Positions 1-11,273 of a stretch of 64,000 nt of DNA are shown piece after piece (positions within the stretch are counted from its first letter, which is position 1; each line of letters opens with the position of its first letter). The stretch comes from Vanrija pseudolonga (lineage: Eukaryota; Basidiomycota; Tremellomycetes; Trichosporonales; Trichosporonaceae): contig NC_085849.1 in the NCBI RefSeq assembly GCF_020906515.1, forward strand, positions 3,224,001-3,288,000. The letters run 5' to 3'. The notes under the pieces are model-generated. The model saw only the letters and a list, made by a program, of their open reading frames with translations. It did not search any database and was not told the DNA's origin. Both the position numbers and the translations under genes were made by a program.

Positions 1-2088
1 GAGCAGGAACGCAGTCTCGAGCCGTTCCGTGAGCCACTGTTCGACGTCCTCCGCGAGGGCTTGCGGACCGACGGGCTCAAGACGGCCGCTGTGCGCGGCA
101 GCGTGTCGCTTGCTGAGATTCCTGGGTTCTGGGGCCGCCAGGAGGTCGAGGAGATCGTGCAGCTCATGAACGACCTCCTTGTCAATGACCACGACGAGGA
201 GATTCAGTAAGTGGTGACGATTTCCCACTGAGATCACCACTGACCCTGCAGACGCGCCGTTCTCGATGGCCTCAAGACCATTGCCGAGAAACACGCCGAC
301 GTCGTCCAGTCCGTCACACTTCCCCTCCTCTTCCACACGTTGCCTGAGCAGGCGCCGGCCGAGAACGACTTTGAAGGGCGGGACAAGTACCGCTCCATCT
401 TGTCATCTCTTTCCGAGCTGTGTGTCCTCCCCTCGCTGTTCGAGACGCTCGTGGTTCGCATCACGACCAAGCTCGACCTCCTCTCGTCTGCAGGCGCCGA
501 CGCTGAGCAGACACCGAGCGAGCGGGAAACGACCGTCGCGTACGCCTGGGACCTGCTCAACACTCTGCGTAGCGTCTTGGACCAGAAGCTGGCCGCCAAG
601 CACGTAGACGTCGCCCGCCACTACGCGCAGATTGTTCCCCGTCTCTTCGGTTTGGTCGTCAGCGCGGCCCTGCCCCGCGCCGACCGCCACGTTCCACTGT
701 TCCGCGACCACCGTTTGCTCGTTGTCGTCGCGTCAATAGCCGAGGCCTTGTTCTGGGAGCAGCCTGAGGAGTTGGTACTATGATGTGTTTGCAACTGACA
801 CCCAACAGGAAGCAGTCCAAGATCTTCGAGACGGCGCACTCTGCCTTCGAGTCGGGAGACCTTACGGGTGTTGTGTTCGACGCTGCGAGCGCGAAGACCG
901 CGGCCCCGAGGTCACCGTTCCGACCTGACGCCACATCGCCCGAGCAGGATCTTATTGTGCTCTACACGGCCCTCGTGCGCGGCCTCAAGCCCAAGACGCC
1001 TCTGCCATTCCTCTCTGCCCCCGATCTACTCACGTCCAAGATCCAGTGGGCAGTTCACGTTGCGCGCGACGAGTTCCAGCTGCGCACGGCGCTGGACCTC
1101 ATCACCGCGTATGTGAACAAGCGTGTTGGAGACTTTGGCGATGCGCTCGGCCCCATCCTTGAGAGGATCTGCATGGTGGACATCCAGGACACTGCTCAGC
1201 CGTTTGAGATTCGCCGCAGGGGCTTGTTGGTGTACCTCCATGTGGGTTGACCGTAGCTGTCTTGATGCTGACCCACCAGATTGCCAAGGCACTCGCCCTC
1301 CTGCGCAACGAGCTCGCCTACGCTGCCGTCGACCGCGTAATTGAGATTCTCGTCTTGTCCAACCTCGACCCCGTGTTCGTTGACGAGGCTGCTCGCGGAT
1401 TCGCTGTCCTCGCCGACGCCGGCAAGCCGAAGGGCAAGGGCCGACCCAACCACCTCGTCGTCAAGCTGCTGCACGCGCAGAAGCTGTGGAGCTTCGTTCT
1501 CCCCAAGCTGATTGAGGGCGAGAAGGAGGCAGAGGGAGCGAAGCGACTCGTCTACCTTGTGGCGTTCGCCTCGCTCCTGCCTCTGGTCCCTTCCACTGTG
1601 CTCCTCTCCAACCTCCCAACTGTGGGTAGTGCGCATACAATGAAACGCTAACCACCAGCTCCTCCCCCTCCTTCTCCGCTCGCTGTCCCTCCCCAACCCA
1701 GCTCAGCGGGCAAACGTCATCACCACCCTCACATCCATCCTCGAGACTGCCAACTCGTCGACGGCGACCGACACGCTACTGCACGAGCAGGCCGAAGCCA
1801 TTGTGGACGGGTTCTTGAAGTCGGCGCTGCGAGAGGACGGCGTGGAGACATCAGGTGTAAGTGTTGTTAATCCATTCCATGAAGTTCTTCTAACACCACG
1901 CGCAGGCTGTCCGCTCCGCCGCGCTGCTCGGTCTCGGAGTGTTCCCCGACTCGATCCGGTACGAGACGCTGCGAGGTGCCAAGGCACGCGTTGTGCGGAG
2001 CCTGGGCTTGGCGCTCGACGACCCGCTCCGCGCTGTGCGTCGCGAGGCAGTGGACACGCGTGCCAAGTGGTACAGGTATGGCGCGTAG
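1..2088 (+). CDS. MMS19: MMS19-like cytosolic Fe-S cluster targeting factor (3' part)
   Basis: The 5' end lies outside the window. Reading from base 1, the exons join across introns at about 207-251, 775-815, 1235-1272, 1622-1658 and 1859-1907, ending at TAG 2086-2088. The translated part is all alpha-helical HEAT-type sequence. It finishes with a segment reading DDPLRAVRREAVDTRAKWY, which closely resembles the conserved MMS19 C-terminus (LDD..R.VR.EAV..RAKW). MMS19 is the scaffold of the cytosolic iron-sulfur assembly targeting complex and delivers clusters to DNA polymerases, helicases and other nuclear Fe-S proteins; its C-terminal HEAT repeats carry the client and partner-binding surface. 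The second intron's acceptor was set at CAG 813-815 because the nearer CAG breaks the frame. The identification is firm; exact exon ends are inferred. Confidence 0.86.
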
Positions 2089-2641
2089 GTGATAGTAGAA
2101 GTAGTACTCGTAGCATGGGCGTGTCGCATTGGAGTAGTAGACTGCATGCAAGGTTGTTCAGGCTGGCTGGCTGGTTGGCTGCCACAAGGCTGGTCGTTGC
2201 CCGCTACAGCCAAATTTGCTCCCGTCGTTGTTCTTCATGGCCGCGTTATTAGACTCTGCGACGTGCTTCAGAGTGTCAGGGTCACGAGGCAGTGAGGCAA
2301 TGTAAGGGGCAGACTCAACTTGGCGCGGAGGCGCGCGACTGGCCGTTGCAGCCAGCCCACCGCCAGCGCGCCAGCGCGTCACTCGCGCACTGCTCGACTT
2401 GCAGCCGCGGAACGACGACGAGCACTGCCCCCGCCCACCCCCACCCACCCTGCACAACGGGGGTCCTAGCTGATCACCCCGCCGCCCTGCTACACCACCA
2501 CCTCGTCACACACCTCACTCATACATCGACAAGGACCTGGGTGCACGCACTCTCTATCCTCTCTATCTCCTTCTTGTCACTGCTATCCCCCCCTTCTGCA
2601 AACAACACATCACACAAAACGGCAGACAGCAGACGGTCACC
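2089..2641. other. Intergenic: MMS19 3' end and promoter/5' UTR of the F-BAR/RhoGAP gene
   Basis: No gene is visible. The downstream half becomes C/T-rich (about 2520-2610), the usual look of a fungal core promoter and leader, and ends in an A-rich ACACATCACACAAAACGG stretch before the start codon. No TATA box or RNA gene was recognised. Confidence 0.6.
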
Positions 2642-5600
2642 ATGGCGCCCGTCACCCTGCCGCCGTCCTTTTACAACTCGTTCTGGAGCCCAGACTACCG
2701 CACCGGCCTGGATGTGCTGTTCGGCCAGCTCGAGTCGGTGGGTGCAGGCGTCGGAGGCTGTGATTGGGATTGCTGCTGACTCGTCGCCAGGGCGTGATTG
2801 AGAACAGCGACATTGCGGCGTTCATCGAGGTGCGTTCCTCCTCCCCAGTGGTCGTGATGGCGGCTGCTTGCGCTGGGAATCTGGACGCCTCCCTCCCTCG
2901 CCGCCCACAATGCTAACGCCAACGCCAGTCACAAGCCCGCGCTCACCACAACCTCGCCGCGGCGCTCCTCGAGCCCCCGCTCAACGCCAACCGCCAGAGC
3001 ACGTCGTCGCTGCAGCACACGCTGCTCTCGCTCAAGGGCGCGTCGAGTGCGCGCGGCGAGGCGCACCGCGCACTCGCGCTCGAGCTGCAGGAGCACGTCC
3101 TCCTCCCGTTCAACGGCTGGCGGGCGCGCCACGAGGGCCGCATCGAGGACGCGCGCGACGAGTTCCTCGCAAAGGGCGGCGTCGTGAGCACCTGGGAGAA
3201 GGAGGTGCAGCGGCTCATGGGCGTGAGTGCACTCAACAAGGGGTCACGGATCGCGGATCTCCGGCTAATCAATAACACAGCTCCGCCAGGCGTACGCTGC
3301 CAAGAGCCGCGCTGCCGACGACAGCGAGGACGAGTGAGTACCAACAGCCACAGGTGCTAGCGCATCGCCGCAGCAGCCCGCGCTGAGCTGACACCGCTAG
3401 GGCCAAGTTTGCTGGCGCCGCCGCGACCCAGCTCGCACCGCCCGATAGCTACACCGCTTCACCGCCACCAAAGCACTCGCCCCTCAAGCGCTCTGGCACG
3501 GTCGCAGACAGAATCACAGAGAAGCTCCGCGCGGCCCACATTCGCAATGGCAGTGTCACGGACGACAAGGACCTCCCTCCGGCTCCTGGTGGTGGTGCTG
3601 GTGCTGAGCCGGCGTCGCCTTCGCCGCTGGCGCGCCTCCGCCCCGTCGACCCCGTGGCTGACACCGACTCGCCGTCGAGCCCCAAGGAGGATGCATTCAT
3701 CCCGCCTACTGACCCCGATGGATTGCCCCTCCTCAGCGCCGAGTTTGTCCCTCCTGTGCCCGGCAAGGACGGCGAGTCGCCCCTCTCGCCCCGCCGCGAC
3801 CCCCGCGAGCAGCCGCTCCTGCTATCTGGCCTGTCGCTCACGGCCAAGGGCCTCGGCCAGCTCCTCGGCAAGTTTGACCACTATCTCAACACGCACCCAG
3901 CCCCTGGCACCCTCGTGGACAATGACCTGCCTACCACGCGTCAGGCGCTCGCGTCTCGCCAGCACAGCACAATCATCGGCACGTACGAGAAGACGTTTAC
4001 CGGCGAGGAGGTCGTCACGTGGCTGCAGAACAATATCGAGGGCTTCGGTGGCGAGTGGGACCGTTGTCTCGACGCCGCTGGCGAGCTCCAGCGCATGGGC
4101 CACTTTAGCCGTACTGGTGTCGGCCGCGGTTTCGACCCGTCTGACGACACGTACTACACGCTGCGTCTGGTCCCCGACAACAGCTCCCTCCCCAACCTCC
4201 CCACCTCGCTCACCAACTCGGTCCGCGACCTCAACATCCAGACCTCGAGTCTCACTTCCCAGGTCACTTCCCAGGTGACGGCCACTACGTCGTCAGCCGC
4301 GGCTCACATCCCCACCTGGGCTAAGAACTACCTCGGTGGCATTGGCTCGGCTAACTCGGATGACCCGCCCTATGTCCGCCTTCGCCGCGAAGCCGCCAAA
4401 GCTGACCAGGCTTATCACGACGGCGTGCGTGAGACCGAGACCAAGCGTCTCCAGATGGAGGAGAAGATTGAGCGTGGTCTGCGTCTGTGGGAGAGGTGGG
4501 AGCGTGAGCGTCTCGGCGTCGTGCGCACCGTCCTCAAGCACTACGAGGACACGCTCGCCAAGCTCCCCAAGCGCCTGGCCGACCTCCAGGAGGGCACGGC
4601 GCTCGCCGTCGAGGCCTACAACCCCGAGGCCGACTTAAAAGCCCTTATCGAGGGCAGCCGTACCGGCCCCTTCCGCCCCCGCCCGCACATTTACGAGTCG
4701 GTCGAGGGCGATGTCCCCGACGTCAACTTTGGTATCGACCTGCGCCGCTGGGCCGGTGATGGTGCTTGGAAGCAGATCGTGGCCGAGCCCAAGCGCGCAA
4801 AGGATGCCATCCCTGACATTCTCGAGGGTCTCCTCGTCGGCATCAAGGACCTCGGCGCCGAGGTCAACGACGACGAGCGCCGCAAGGCCTGGATCTACGA
4901 GGTGCCGCTCGAGGAGCTGCATGCGCTCCGCGGTGCCATCAACAACTCGAAGCTGTCAGCCGACGACATTACCGAGACGTCCAAGAAGTTCAACCTGCCC
5001 ATTGCCGCCGGGACCCTCAAGCTGTGGCTTCTCGAGCTCAACCCGCCCGTGCTTGGATGGGAAGGCTGGGAGGACGCAAAGGCCATCTACCCGTCTGTTG
5101 GTGCCGACCAGGAGCGTGACATGTCCAGTGCGGTGACGTCGGTGCTCAACCGTCTTCCTGCGCCGCAGCTGTTCAGCCTCAACGCTGTGGTCAGGCATCT
5201 CAAGGACCTTATCACAAGCACCAAGTCGGAGAAGGACGACGACAAGACGTACACGACAAAACTCGCCCTCTCTATTGGCCGAAGCCTCCTCCGCCCGCAG
5301 TACGAGACCGAGCTCACGATCCAGGACCGCACGCCAAGTCTCTTCCTTGTCGATCTCCTTGAGCACTACGACACCGTGTTCCCTGCGCTTCTCGAGAAGA
5401 AGAAGACGCAGCAGGAGCTTGTGCTTCCCCAGCGCAAGCGGACTGCCCTCGTTGACCAGCGTATCTCTCGAAGCCGCCTCAGCGAGTCGACAGATCCCCA
5501 GGAGCTCCTTCAGCAGCAGCGTGCTCTGCAGTCGCAGCGCGGCGCCGAAGACGATGTGCCACCGGTGCCTGCACTTCCCAAGACGGAGGAGCCTGCGACT

Positions 5601-5939
5601 GTCGCTGAGCCGACCCCAGCTGCGGAGCCTTCCGCTGCGGAGGCCACGACGACGCCTGTGATTGCCGAGCCCACACCTGTTGTTGCTACCGCGGGCGAGA
5701 CAAGACCAGAGACCCCGCCTATCGCTCGCAAGACGCCTTCGCCTGCTGCTCGCTCTCCTGCTGCTACCACTGAGGATGAGCCGATTGCCGGCTCTGTGGG
5801 TGGCCTTAAGCGCAACACGTCTCACGAGACGTCGCGTCTTCGTGGTCCCAGAGGTGCGCGCGGTCCTCGCGCGGCGCCTTCTCACCAGTCCAAGGGGTCT
5901 GTTAGTCAGATTGCGGCCCAGTTCGAAGGCAGCAAGTAG
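2642..5939 (+). CDS. F-BAR / DEP / RhoGAP-like protein (Rgd2 type)
   Basis: Five exons (2642-2737, 2791-2829, 2929-3222, 3281-3333, 3401-5939) give 1,006 residues starting MAPVTLPPSFYNSFWSPDYRTG, of which the first part matches an FCH/F-BAR start. A Ser/Pro-rich linker (about 160-300) is followed by a DEP domain (about 350-417, TFTGEEVVTWLQ..), the second half of the F-BAR helices (about 480-585) and a RhoGAP-like domain (about 600-835), then a disordered Pro/Ala/Thr-rich tail. A DEP domain inserted within the F-BAR is the layout of yeast Rgd2, which acts on Rho-family GTPases at the cell cortex. The arginine-finger motif, usually GIYRVPG or similar, reads WIYEVPL here with Glu at about residue 661, so catalytic activity is uncertain. 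A membrane-curvature scaffold role is the safer inference. Confidence 0.82.
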
Positions 5940-6820
5940 AGTTGCCTTTCCGTTGATAGCTTTTGTTGATATCCGTGGTGGTGTCATGCCATTTTGTAAA
6001 GTGAGAGGACGAGGGGGCGGGGGGCCGGGAAGCTATCTATTGACAGAAGGGCTAGCGTCCCGTGGATCTACATGATCTAGGTTCTCGAGCGAGTCGAGAG
6101 CCAGTGGAGCGCGGCAGGAATGGCTCGGATAACCAAGGACACCCTAGGCGGGACGGCTCTCTCTTGGCCCGGTTCTATTTGAGCACCTGTTGCCGCCGAC
6201 TTACGACTTCTGGCCCAACCTAACTTTGGTAGCTGTTAATTTGGTTCTGGTCAGGTGGGCGGGCGCCAGAAGGCCTTGTAAATACAACGGCGCAACGGCC
6301 AGGGGGCTAGGAGCCAGGAGACCCGCAACGAAGAGGCCAAGAAGCCAAGGGCGTGAAGGGGCGACCGTCATAGTTCAAAAGTGTGAGGCGTCAGGGGGAT
6401 TCAAGGGGAAAGAGTCAGGCACTGGCACACTGCCAGGCAGCAGGACGCGCAGGTAAACCAGCCCAGCCCAGCGCAGGACAAACAAGAGCCAGGTCCCAAA
6501 GTTGGGAGGCGTCAGCCAAAAACACGCGTTTTGCTCCAAGATTGCTGTGAACGACAAAGGCGACGAGGCGACGAGGGCGAACGACGAGGGCAAAAGGGGC
6601 GTTGTGGGCGTCTCTGTCCTTGTTTCTTTGCCCGACGCCACTCTCAGTCTGCTCACTGCAGCAGTGGACACAGACGGGCAAACGACAACGACGACGCGAC
6701 AAGCATCAACTCTCTCTCTTCTACACTTTACACAAACTACTACCCCGCTACCCTTCAAGACTCCCCCACCCCGCACCCACCTTACGGCAGTGCCGAGCCG
6801 TCCGTCCGTCAGTCGCCACC
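5940..6820. other. Long intergenic region before the Sro7-like gene
   Basis: About 880 bp with no credible gene; short ORFs here lack family resemblance and codon bias. It holds a 9-bp stem hairpin at 6080-6102 and a pyrimidine-rich, CTCTCTCTTC-containing leader (about 6705-6780) just before the ATG at 6821. It probably contains the promoter and a long 5' UTR. Confidence 0.6.
6080..6102. repeat. Short inverted repeat (9-bp stem, 5-nt loop)
   Basis: Bases 6080-6088 pair with 6094-6102 around the loop GCGAG (one G-U pair). It lies about 140 bp past the RhoGAP stop codon, so it could be in that gene's 3' UTR or in the next gene's promoter. No function is implied by sequence alone. Confidence 0.5.
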
Positions 6821-9800
6821 ATGTTCAAGTCGTCGAAGGAGCCGGCCATCCCGCCGTCGACAGACTACACGGGCACGCTGCGCGAGCACTCGTTCTACAA
6901 GTATGGGCATTTGCGGACGCTCGGCCTGACGGGCGAGGTGACGGCGTGGGCAGTGGACCCGCTGCTCTCGCTGCTCGCTGTCGGCACGTCGGCGGGCCTG
7001 GTGCACGTCTTCGGCAGCAACGCGTTCCAGTTCACGCTGCCCGTGTCGGCAGTCCTGCCGGGCCTCGACAGGAAACCCGACGGCGTCAAGTTCATCGTCT
7101 TCCACCCCGGCCACTCGCGGCTCGTCGTCATCGACGAGGGCAACACGATCCACGCGTTCGCGCTCAACCACATCAGCGAGAGCAGCAACCCCAATGCTAG
7201 CCCGCCGCTGCCGGTGCGCGAGGCGTTCATGACGCTCTTCGGCACAATCACGGCGGTCGAGCAGCCCCTCCCGAGCTACACGCACCTCTTCTTCACGATG
7301 AAGGACGGCACGACGCTCGCGTGGGACCTGCGGCAGCGCGCAATGTCGAGCTACAACATCCCCAACCTGCTCGCTATGCACGAGGAGCGCCTGGTGCGCT
7401 CCGGCGTGCCGGGCAAGAAGAAGACGCTGGGCGGGTGAGTGGGGACGCGAGGGCGCGGCGTGGAGCCTTCGGCGTTTGCCAGGTGATGCGCAGGCGCCGC
7501 CGCGACCTGGCGATGAGCTCATCCGCTGACACCCACGCAGCCCCCAAGCCACCGCGATTGCAATGAACCCCCGCGACCTCAACATCCTGCTGATAGGGTA
7601 CGAGGGCGGCGTCGTGGCGTGGAACTTTCAGAAGGCAGCCGTCGACAAGGTGTTTGAGATGGTGCTGCCGCCTGGTGAGTGACGACATTGGCGGCGGTGC
7701 ACTGACTTTTGCCAGGTGCCCCAGGTGGCGGCGGATACCAGGACACTGTGCGTAGCCCCGGCGATAGACACGGGTTAGTGGCAGGCAGCTGACATGCACA
7801 GACCCTCTGGACAGAGCGTACGCCGTCTGTCACGTCTATCGCGTGGCGTCCGGACGGACTCGTCTTTGTTGTTGGCCATGCGGACGGCTGCTTGAGCTTC
7901 TGGGCCTACGCCGATGCCGAGAAGCCGCTCACGGTGCGGACGCTGACGCACGAGGACGTCAACGTCACCGACGCCGAGTCGCTCATGGAGGCCGGCGCGC
8001 TCGACAACCAGATCAGAACAAAGCACGACTTTGAGGGCATGCCCGTGCTGACTGCGGCTGGCGCGAACCGCGAGCCAGTGTTCAAGCTCGCATGGGCTGG
8101 CTTCCCCGACGCGTCGGCGGCCAAGGTGCTCGCGACTGCCCAGGCGGCGGACCCGACAGCGGTGCCCGTGTCCAACGCGACGGTCGAGTACGCAGAGAGA
8201 GGCGAGACCCTGCTGCTGGTGCTCGGCGGGCAGAGCCCAGGCGAGAAGCCAGGCATCAACATCATCCAGCTCCCTGCATACCAGCCTCCGCTGGCGAACA
8301 AGGGCGCGGCCGTGTCGGCCATCTCGGAGCTCATGTCCCTCAACCACCGCTCGGCGTACCGCGACTCCCTGGCGCCGACTGGGTGGTCAAACTATCCCAC
8401 CAAGACGCCACCAGAGGACTTTATGCTCATGCCACGCAGCAGCCCGTACTTTGCAATGTCGCACGACGCCGTCGCGCTGTTTATTCTCCTCACCCCAGAC
8501 GCCAAGCTGCCAAAGCCCTACAAGGCGATGGCCGAGCGCCAGATCGAGGCGTACGTCTTCCCGCCACCCCGGTCCACCGTTGCACCAGATGTTCGTGGCC
8601 GAAAGAACTTTGCAACGCCGGGTGAGGGCGAGAACCTGGTCGCTTTTACGCCCGCGCCGGTTCGCGCGCCGCTGCAGCAGCGCAAGTCGTCGTCGAGCTG
8701 GCGCTTCCCTTGGAGCGCGGGTGGGCCAGATATCCCCTCGCCGTCCAGTGCGACGACCCTGCAGCTGGCCAATGGCGGCATCGTCCTCGAGAAGATCAAG
8801 AGGAGATACAGGCTTCCATCGTCCCTATGGTCCGGAGGCCTCTCAACCTTTGGCTGCAAGATCGTCTCCCTTCCCACACCGACGTTCAAGCGGCTCATCT
8901 CACACGCGCTCAAGGTCGACGGTACGCCACAGGACCCGATCCCGCGTGTTCCCCTCCGTGGAGGCCTGGCCGTGCCCGACCTGCAGTCCCACGGCGCACC
9001 AGATGTCAAGGTCGTCAAGATGGAGAACTACCGTATCCTCACAACATGGCACGCCGACGCCACCGTCAGATTCTGGGACGCCTCGACGCACGTCCTCGTC
9101 CTGCCCACGCCACTGCGGTTCGAATACCCGTCGCCGCTGCCACACCTTACCATCCGTATCGGAGAGTACCTGAGACACCCGGACCTGTTACACCTGCCTT
9201 TGGCCAAGCTGTGGGCCACCGACAGGTCCAAGGTGCAAATCACCGGTGTTCACATGGCCCGCGAGTCTCTGGAGTGTGTTATCACCTTCAGCACCGGCGA
9301 GGTCATTGTGACCAAGTTTGGTGAGGGCAAGGGGGACCAGGGTGGCAGCCCCAATGGCACCATCCACGAGGACGAGGAGGAGCGCGACCCGGCTTCGCCC
9401 AGACTCGACTACTTCCCTCCGCAGCCCAAGGAGCACACCGAGTTTGTCGAGGAGGTGACCGAGATTGGTCATCTCGCGAGATGGAAGGAGGATGGGTTCA
9501 AGCCTGTCGCCATCTTCACCGTCCGACGAGGCGAGGTGATCAGCTGTGCCGTGTCGGACATTGGATTCATCGCCGTCGCCTACTCGAGCAACTCACTCGC
9601 AGTCCTCGACATGCGTGGCCCAGACGTCATCCTCCGTGAAGGCTTCAACGAGGAGGGCAAGACAATGAAGCGGCGCAAGCGCAAGGGCAACGTCCAGAAC
9701 TTTGGAAGCGAAAACTCGCCGATCGGGGCCATGAAGTGGACGATTTCGGGTGTCGGTGGCGATGTCGGCGCCAGACCACGCCTTATTGTGTCGTACGCCA

Positions 9801-10939
9801 AGGGCATGACAAAGATCTACGGACTTGTCAATTCCCTTGGCGAGTGGATGGTGGAGCAGAAGCCGCCGACCTTCGTCAACGAGTCGCTGGCGTTCCCGCT
9901 GGCCACGTACGTCCTCGACCCGGAGACTGGCAACGAGCTGTTGGCGTCCCCCGAGGCACTGGCCGGCCACCTCGAGGGCGGCGGCGACCCCGATGGCAAG
10001 TTCTCAAAGGAGGCGCCAGCGCACTGCCTGTGGATCGCAGCGTCGCGCAAGACTATTCGCGTGTCTGCCAACTACAATGGCGAGCGTGTGGCCAAGGTTG
10101 AGTTCGAGACCGAGGAGCTGAGCGACGTGCACTACATTACTCGCCACGGACACCGCGTCATTGTCGCTCTGACTACGACTGGCAGCGCGCTCTTCTACTC
10201 TGCCCCACGCCTGGAGTACATCACGCGGATGGACCTGTTCTTTGGCAGCGAGCCACGGCCCATTGGTAGACTGTCGTTTGACGACCGCTCGGGCGACTTT
10301 ATCGAGTACAATGGCCCGCTAGACATTGCCCTTCGAACCCTCTTCCACTTCCGCAAGCCGTTCCCTCCGCGTATCGACCCGTGCACCCTCAAGACGCCAG
10401 TCCCGTCGCAGCCACTGCCGGTTACATACTCGCTCCTGGGCTGGATGATGGGCGCTGGGCTGCTGTCCGGTGCTGGCCTCGACTCGATTGTCGCCGGCCC
10501 GAACCGGCCCCAGCCTCCCAAGCCGCCTCCCGCACCTCGCAAGCCCCTTATCACCTGGGGCGAGGTGCCGACGACTGCGGCGCGCCCAGCAACGAATGGC
10601 ACTGCGCCCAAGCGGCCAGCAGTCAGCAAGCAGCGGCCGCCTAGAAGCGACTTGCGCGAGCGCAAGGATGTGTGAGTAGCCGGAAGGTCTCCATGTCGCA
10701 GCCACTTACACCCCCAGGTACACGGAGACGCAGGAACAGCTCCAGCAGCGCGGAGACTACCTCCAAACATTGAACGACAGCCTGTACTCGGCATCCGATG
10801 CTGCAGCCAACTACTTGACCGCGGCGCGTAACACTGCTGTGAGTTGCGGCGTCAACAGCCACAGCCTGGAGCTGACCCCCGCCAGATGAAAGAGTCGGCC
10901 AAGGCCAGCGCTCGGGGCATGTTTGGCAAATTGCTCTAG
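6821..10939 (+). CDS. SRO7: Tomosyn / Lgl / Sro7-like WD40 protein with R-SNARE-like tail
   Basis: Six exons (6821-7434, 7541-7674, 7716-7747, 7802-10671, 10718-10838, 10886-10939) sum to 3,825 nt, or 1,274 residues. The start MFKSSKEPAIPP is followed by degenerate WD40/beta-propeller repeats typical of the lethal giant larvae family (for example AVDPLLSLLAVGTSAGLVHVFG near the N-terminus and SIAWRPDGLVFVVGHADG at about 260). The last about 60 residues (ETQEQLQQRGDYLQTLNDSL and onward) match an R-SNARE motif with an Arg at the central layer position, as in tomosyn. The family binds Q-SNAREs and regulates docking of secretory vesicles with the exocyst and Sec4/Rab at the plasma membrane. A proline-rich linker (about 1180-1210) separates propellers and tail. 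Confidence 0.85.
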
Positions 10940-11273
10940 TCGGCGAGCCCGCACACGGAGATTGCCCGTTGTAATTAGATACCACCATGTGCAGCCCGGC
11001 AGAGCCGCTGCAGTAGATGTATTGGATGTACACAGTGCCGCACCGCGTTGCGGGCAACATTGGCTTTGAGCAGCCACCGCCATTGTGGCTCGCCACAACC
11101 AACTGGGTGGTGGAGAATACTTCCGTGCCCTCCACTCGTCGTGGACGATGGATGAATCGTCGCTGCCGCTGTCGCGGCCATCTGCGTCATCTTGGCGACT
11201 TGACACCAAAGCAACCCACCACACCAAGCAACTCCTCGACTCACTACCCCCGCCGCCGGCCGCCTCCCCCGCA
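10940..11273. other. Intergenic: Sro7-like 3' end and AP-3 delta promoter
   Basis: 334 bp. No RNA gene or ORF of note. The last about 80 bp are C-rich leader (ACTCACTACCCCCGCCGCCGG) leading to the ATG at 11274. Confidence 0.5.

Noticed and set aside
4956-5987. 343-codon minus-strand frame opposite the RhoGAP region
   Set aside because: Arg/Leu-rich composition, no splice support, and the + strand is clearly coding.
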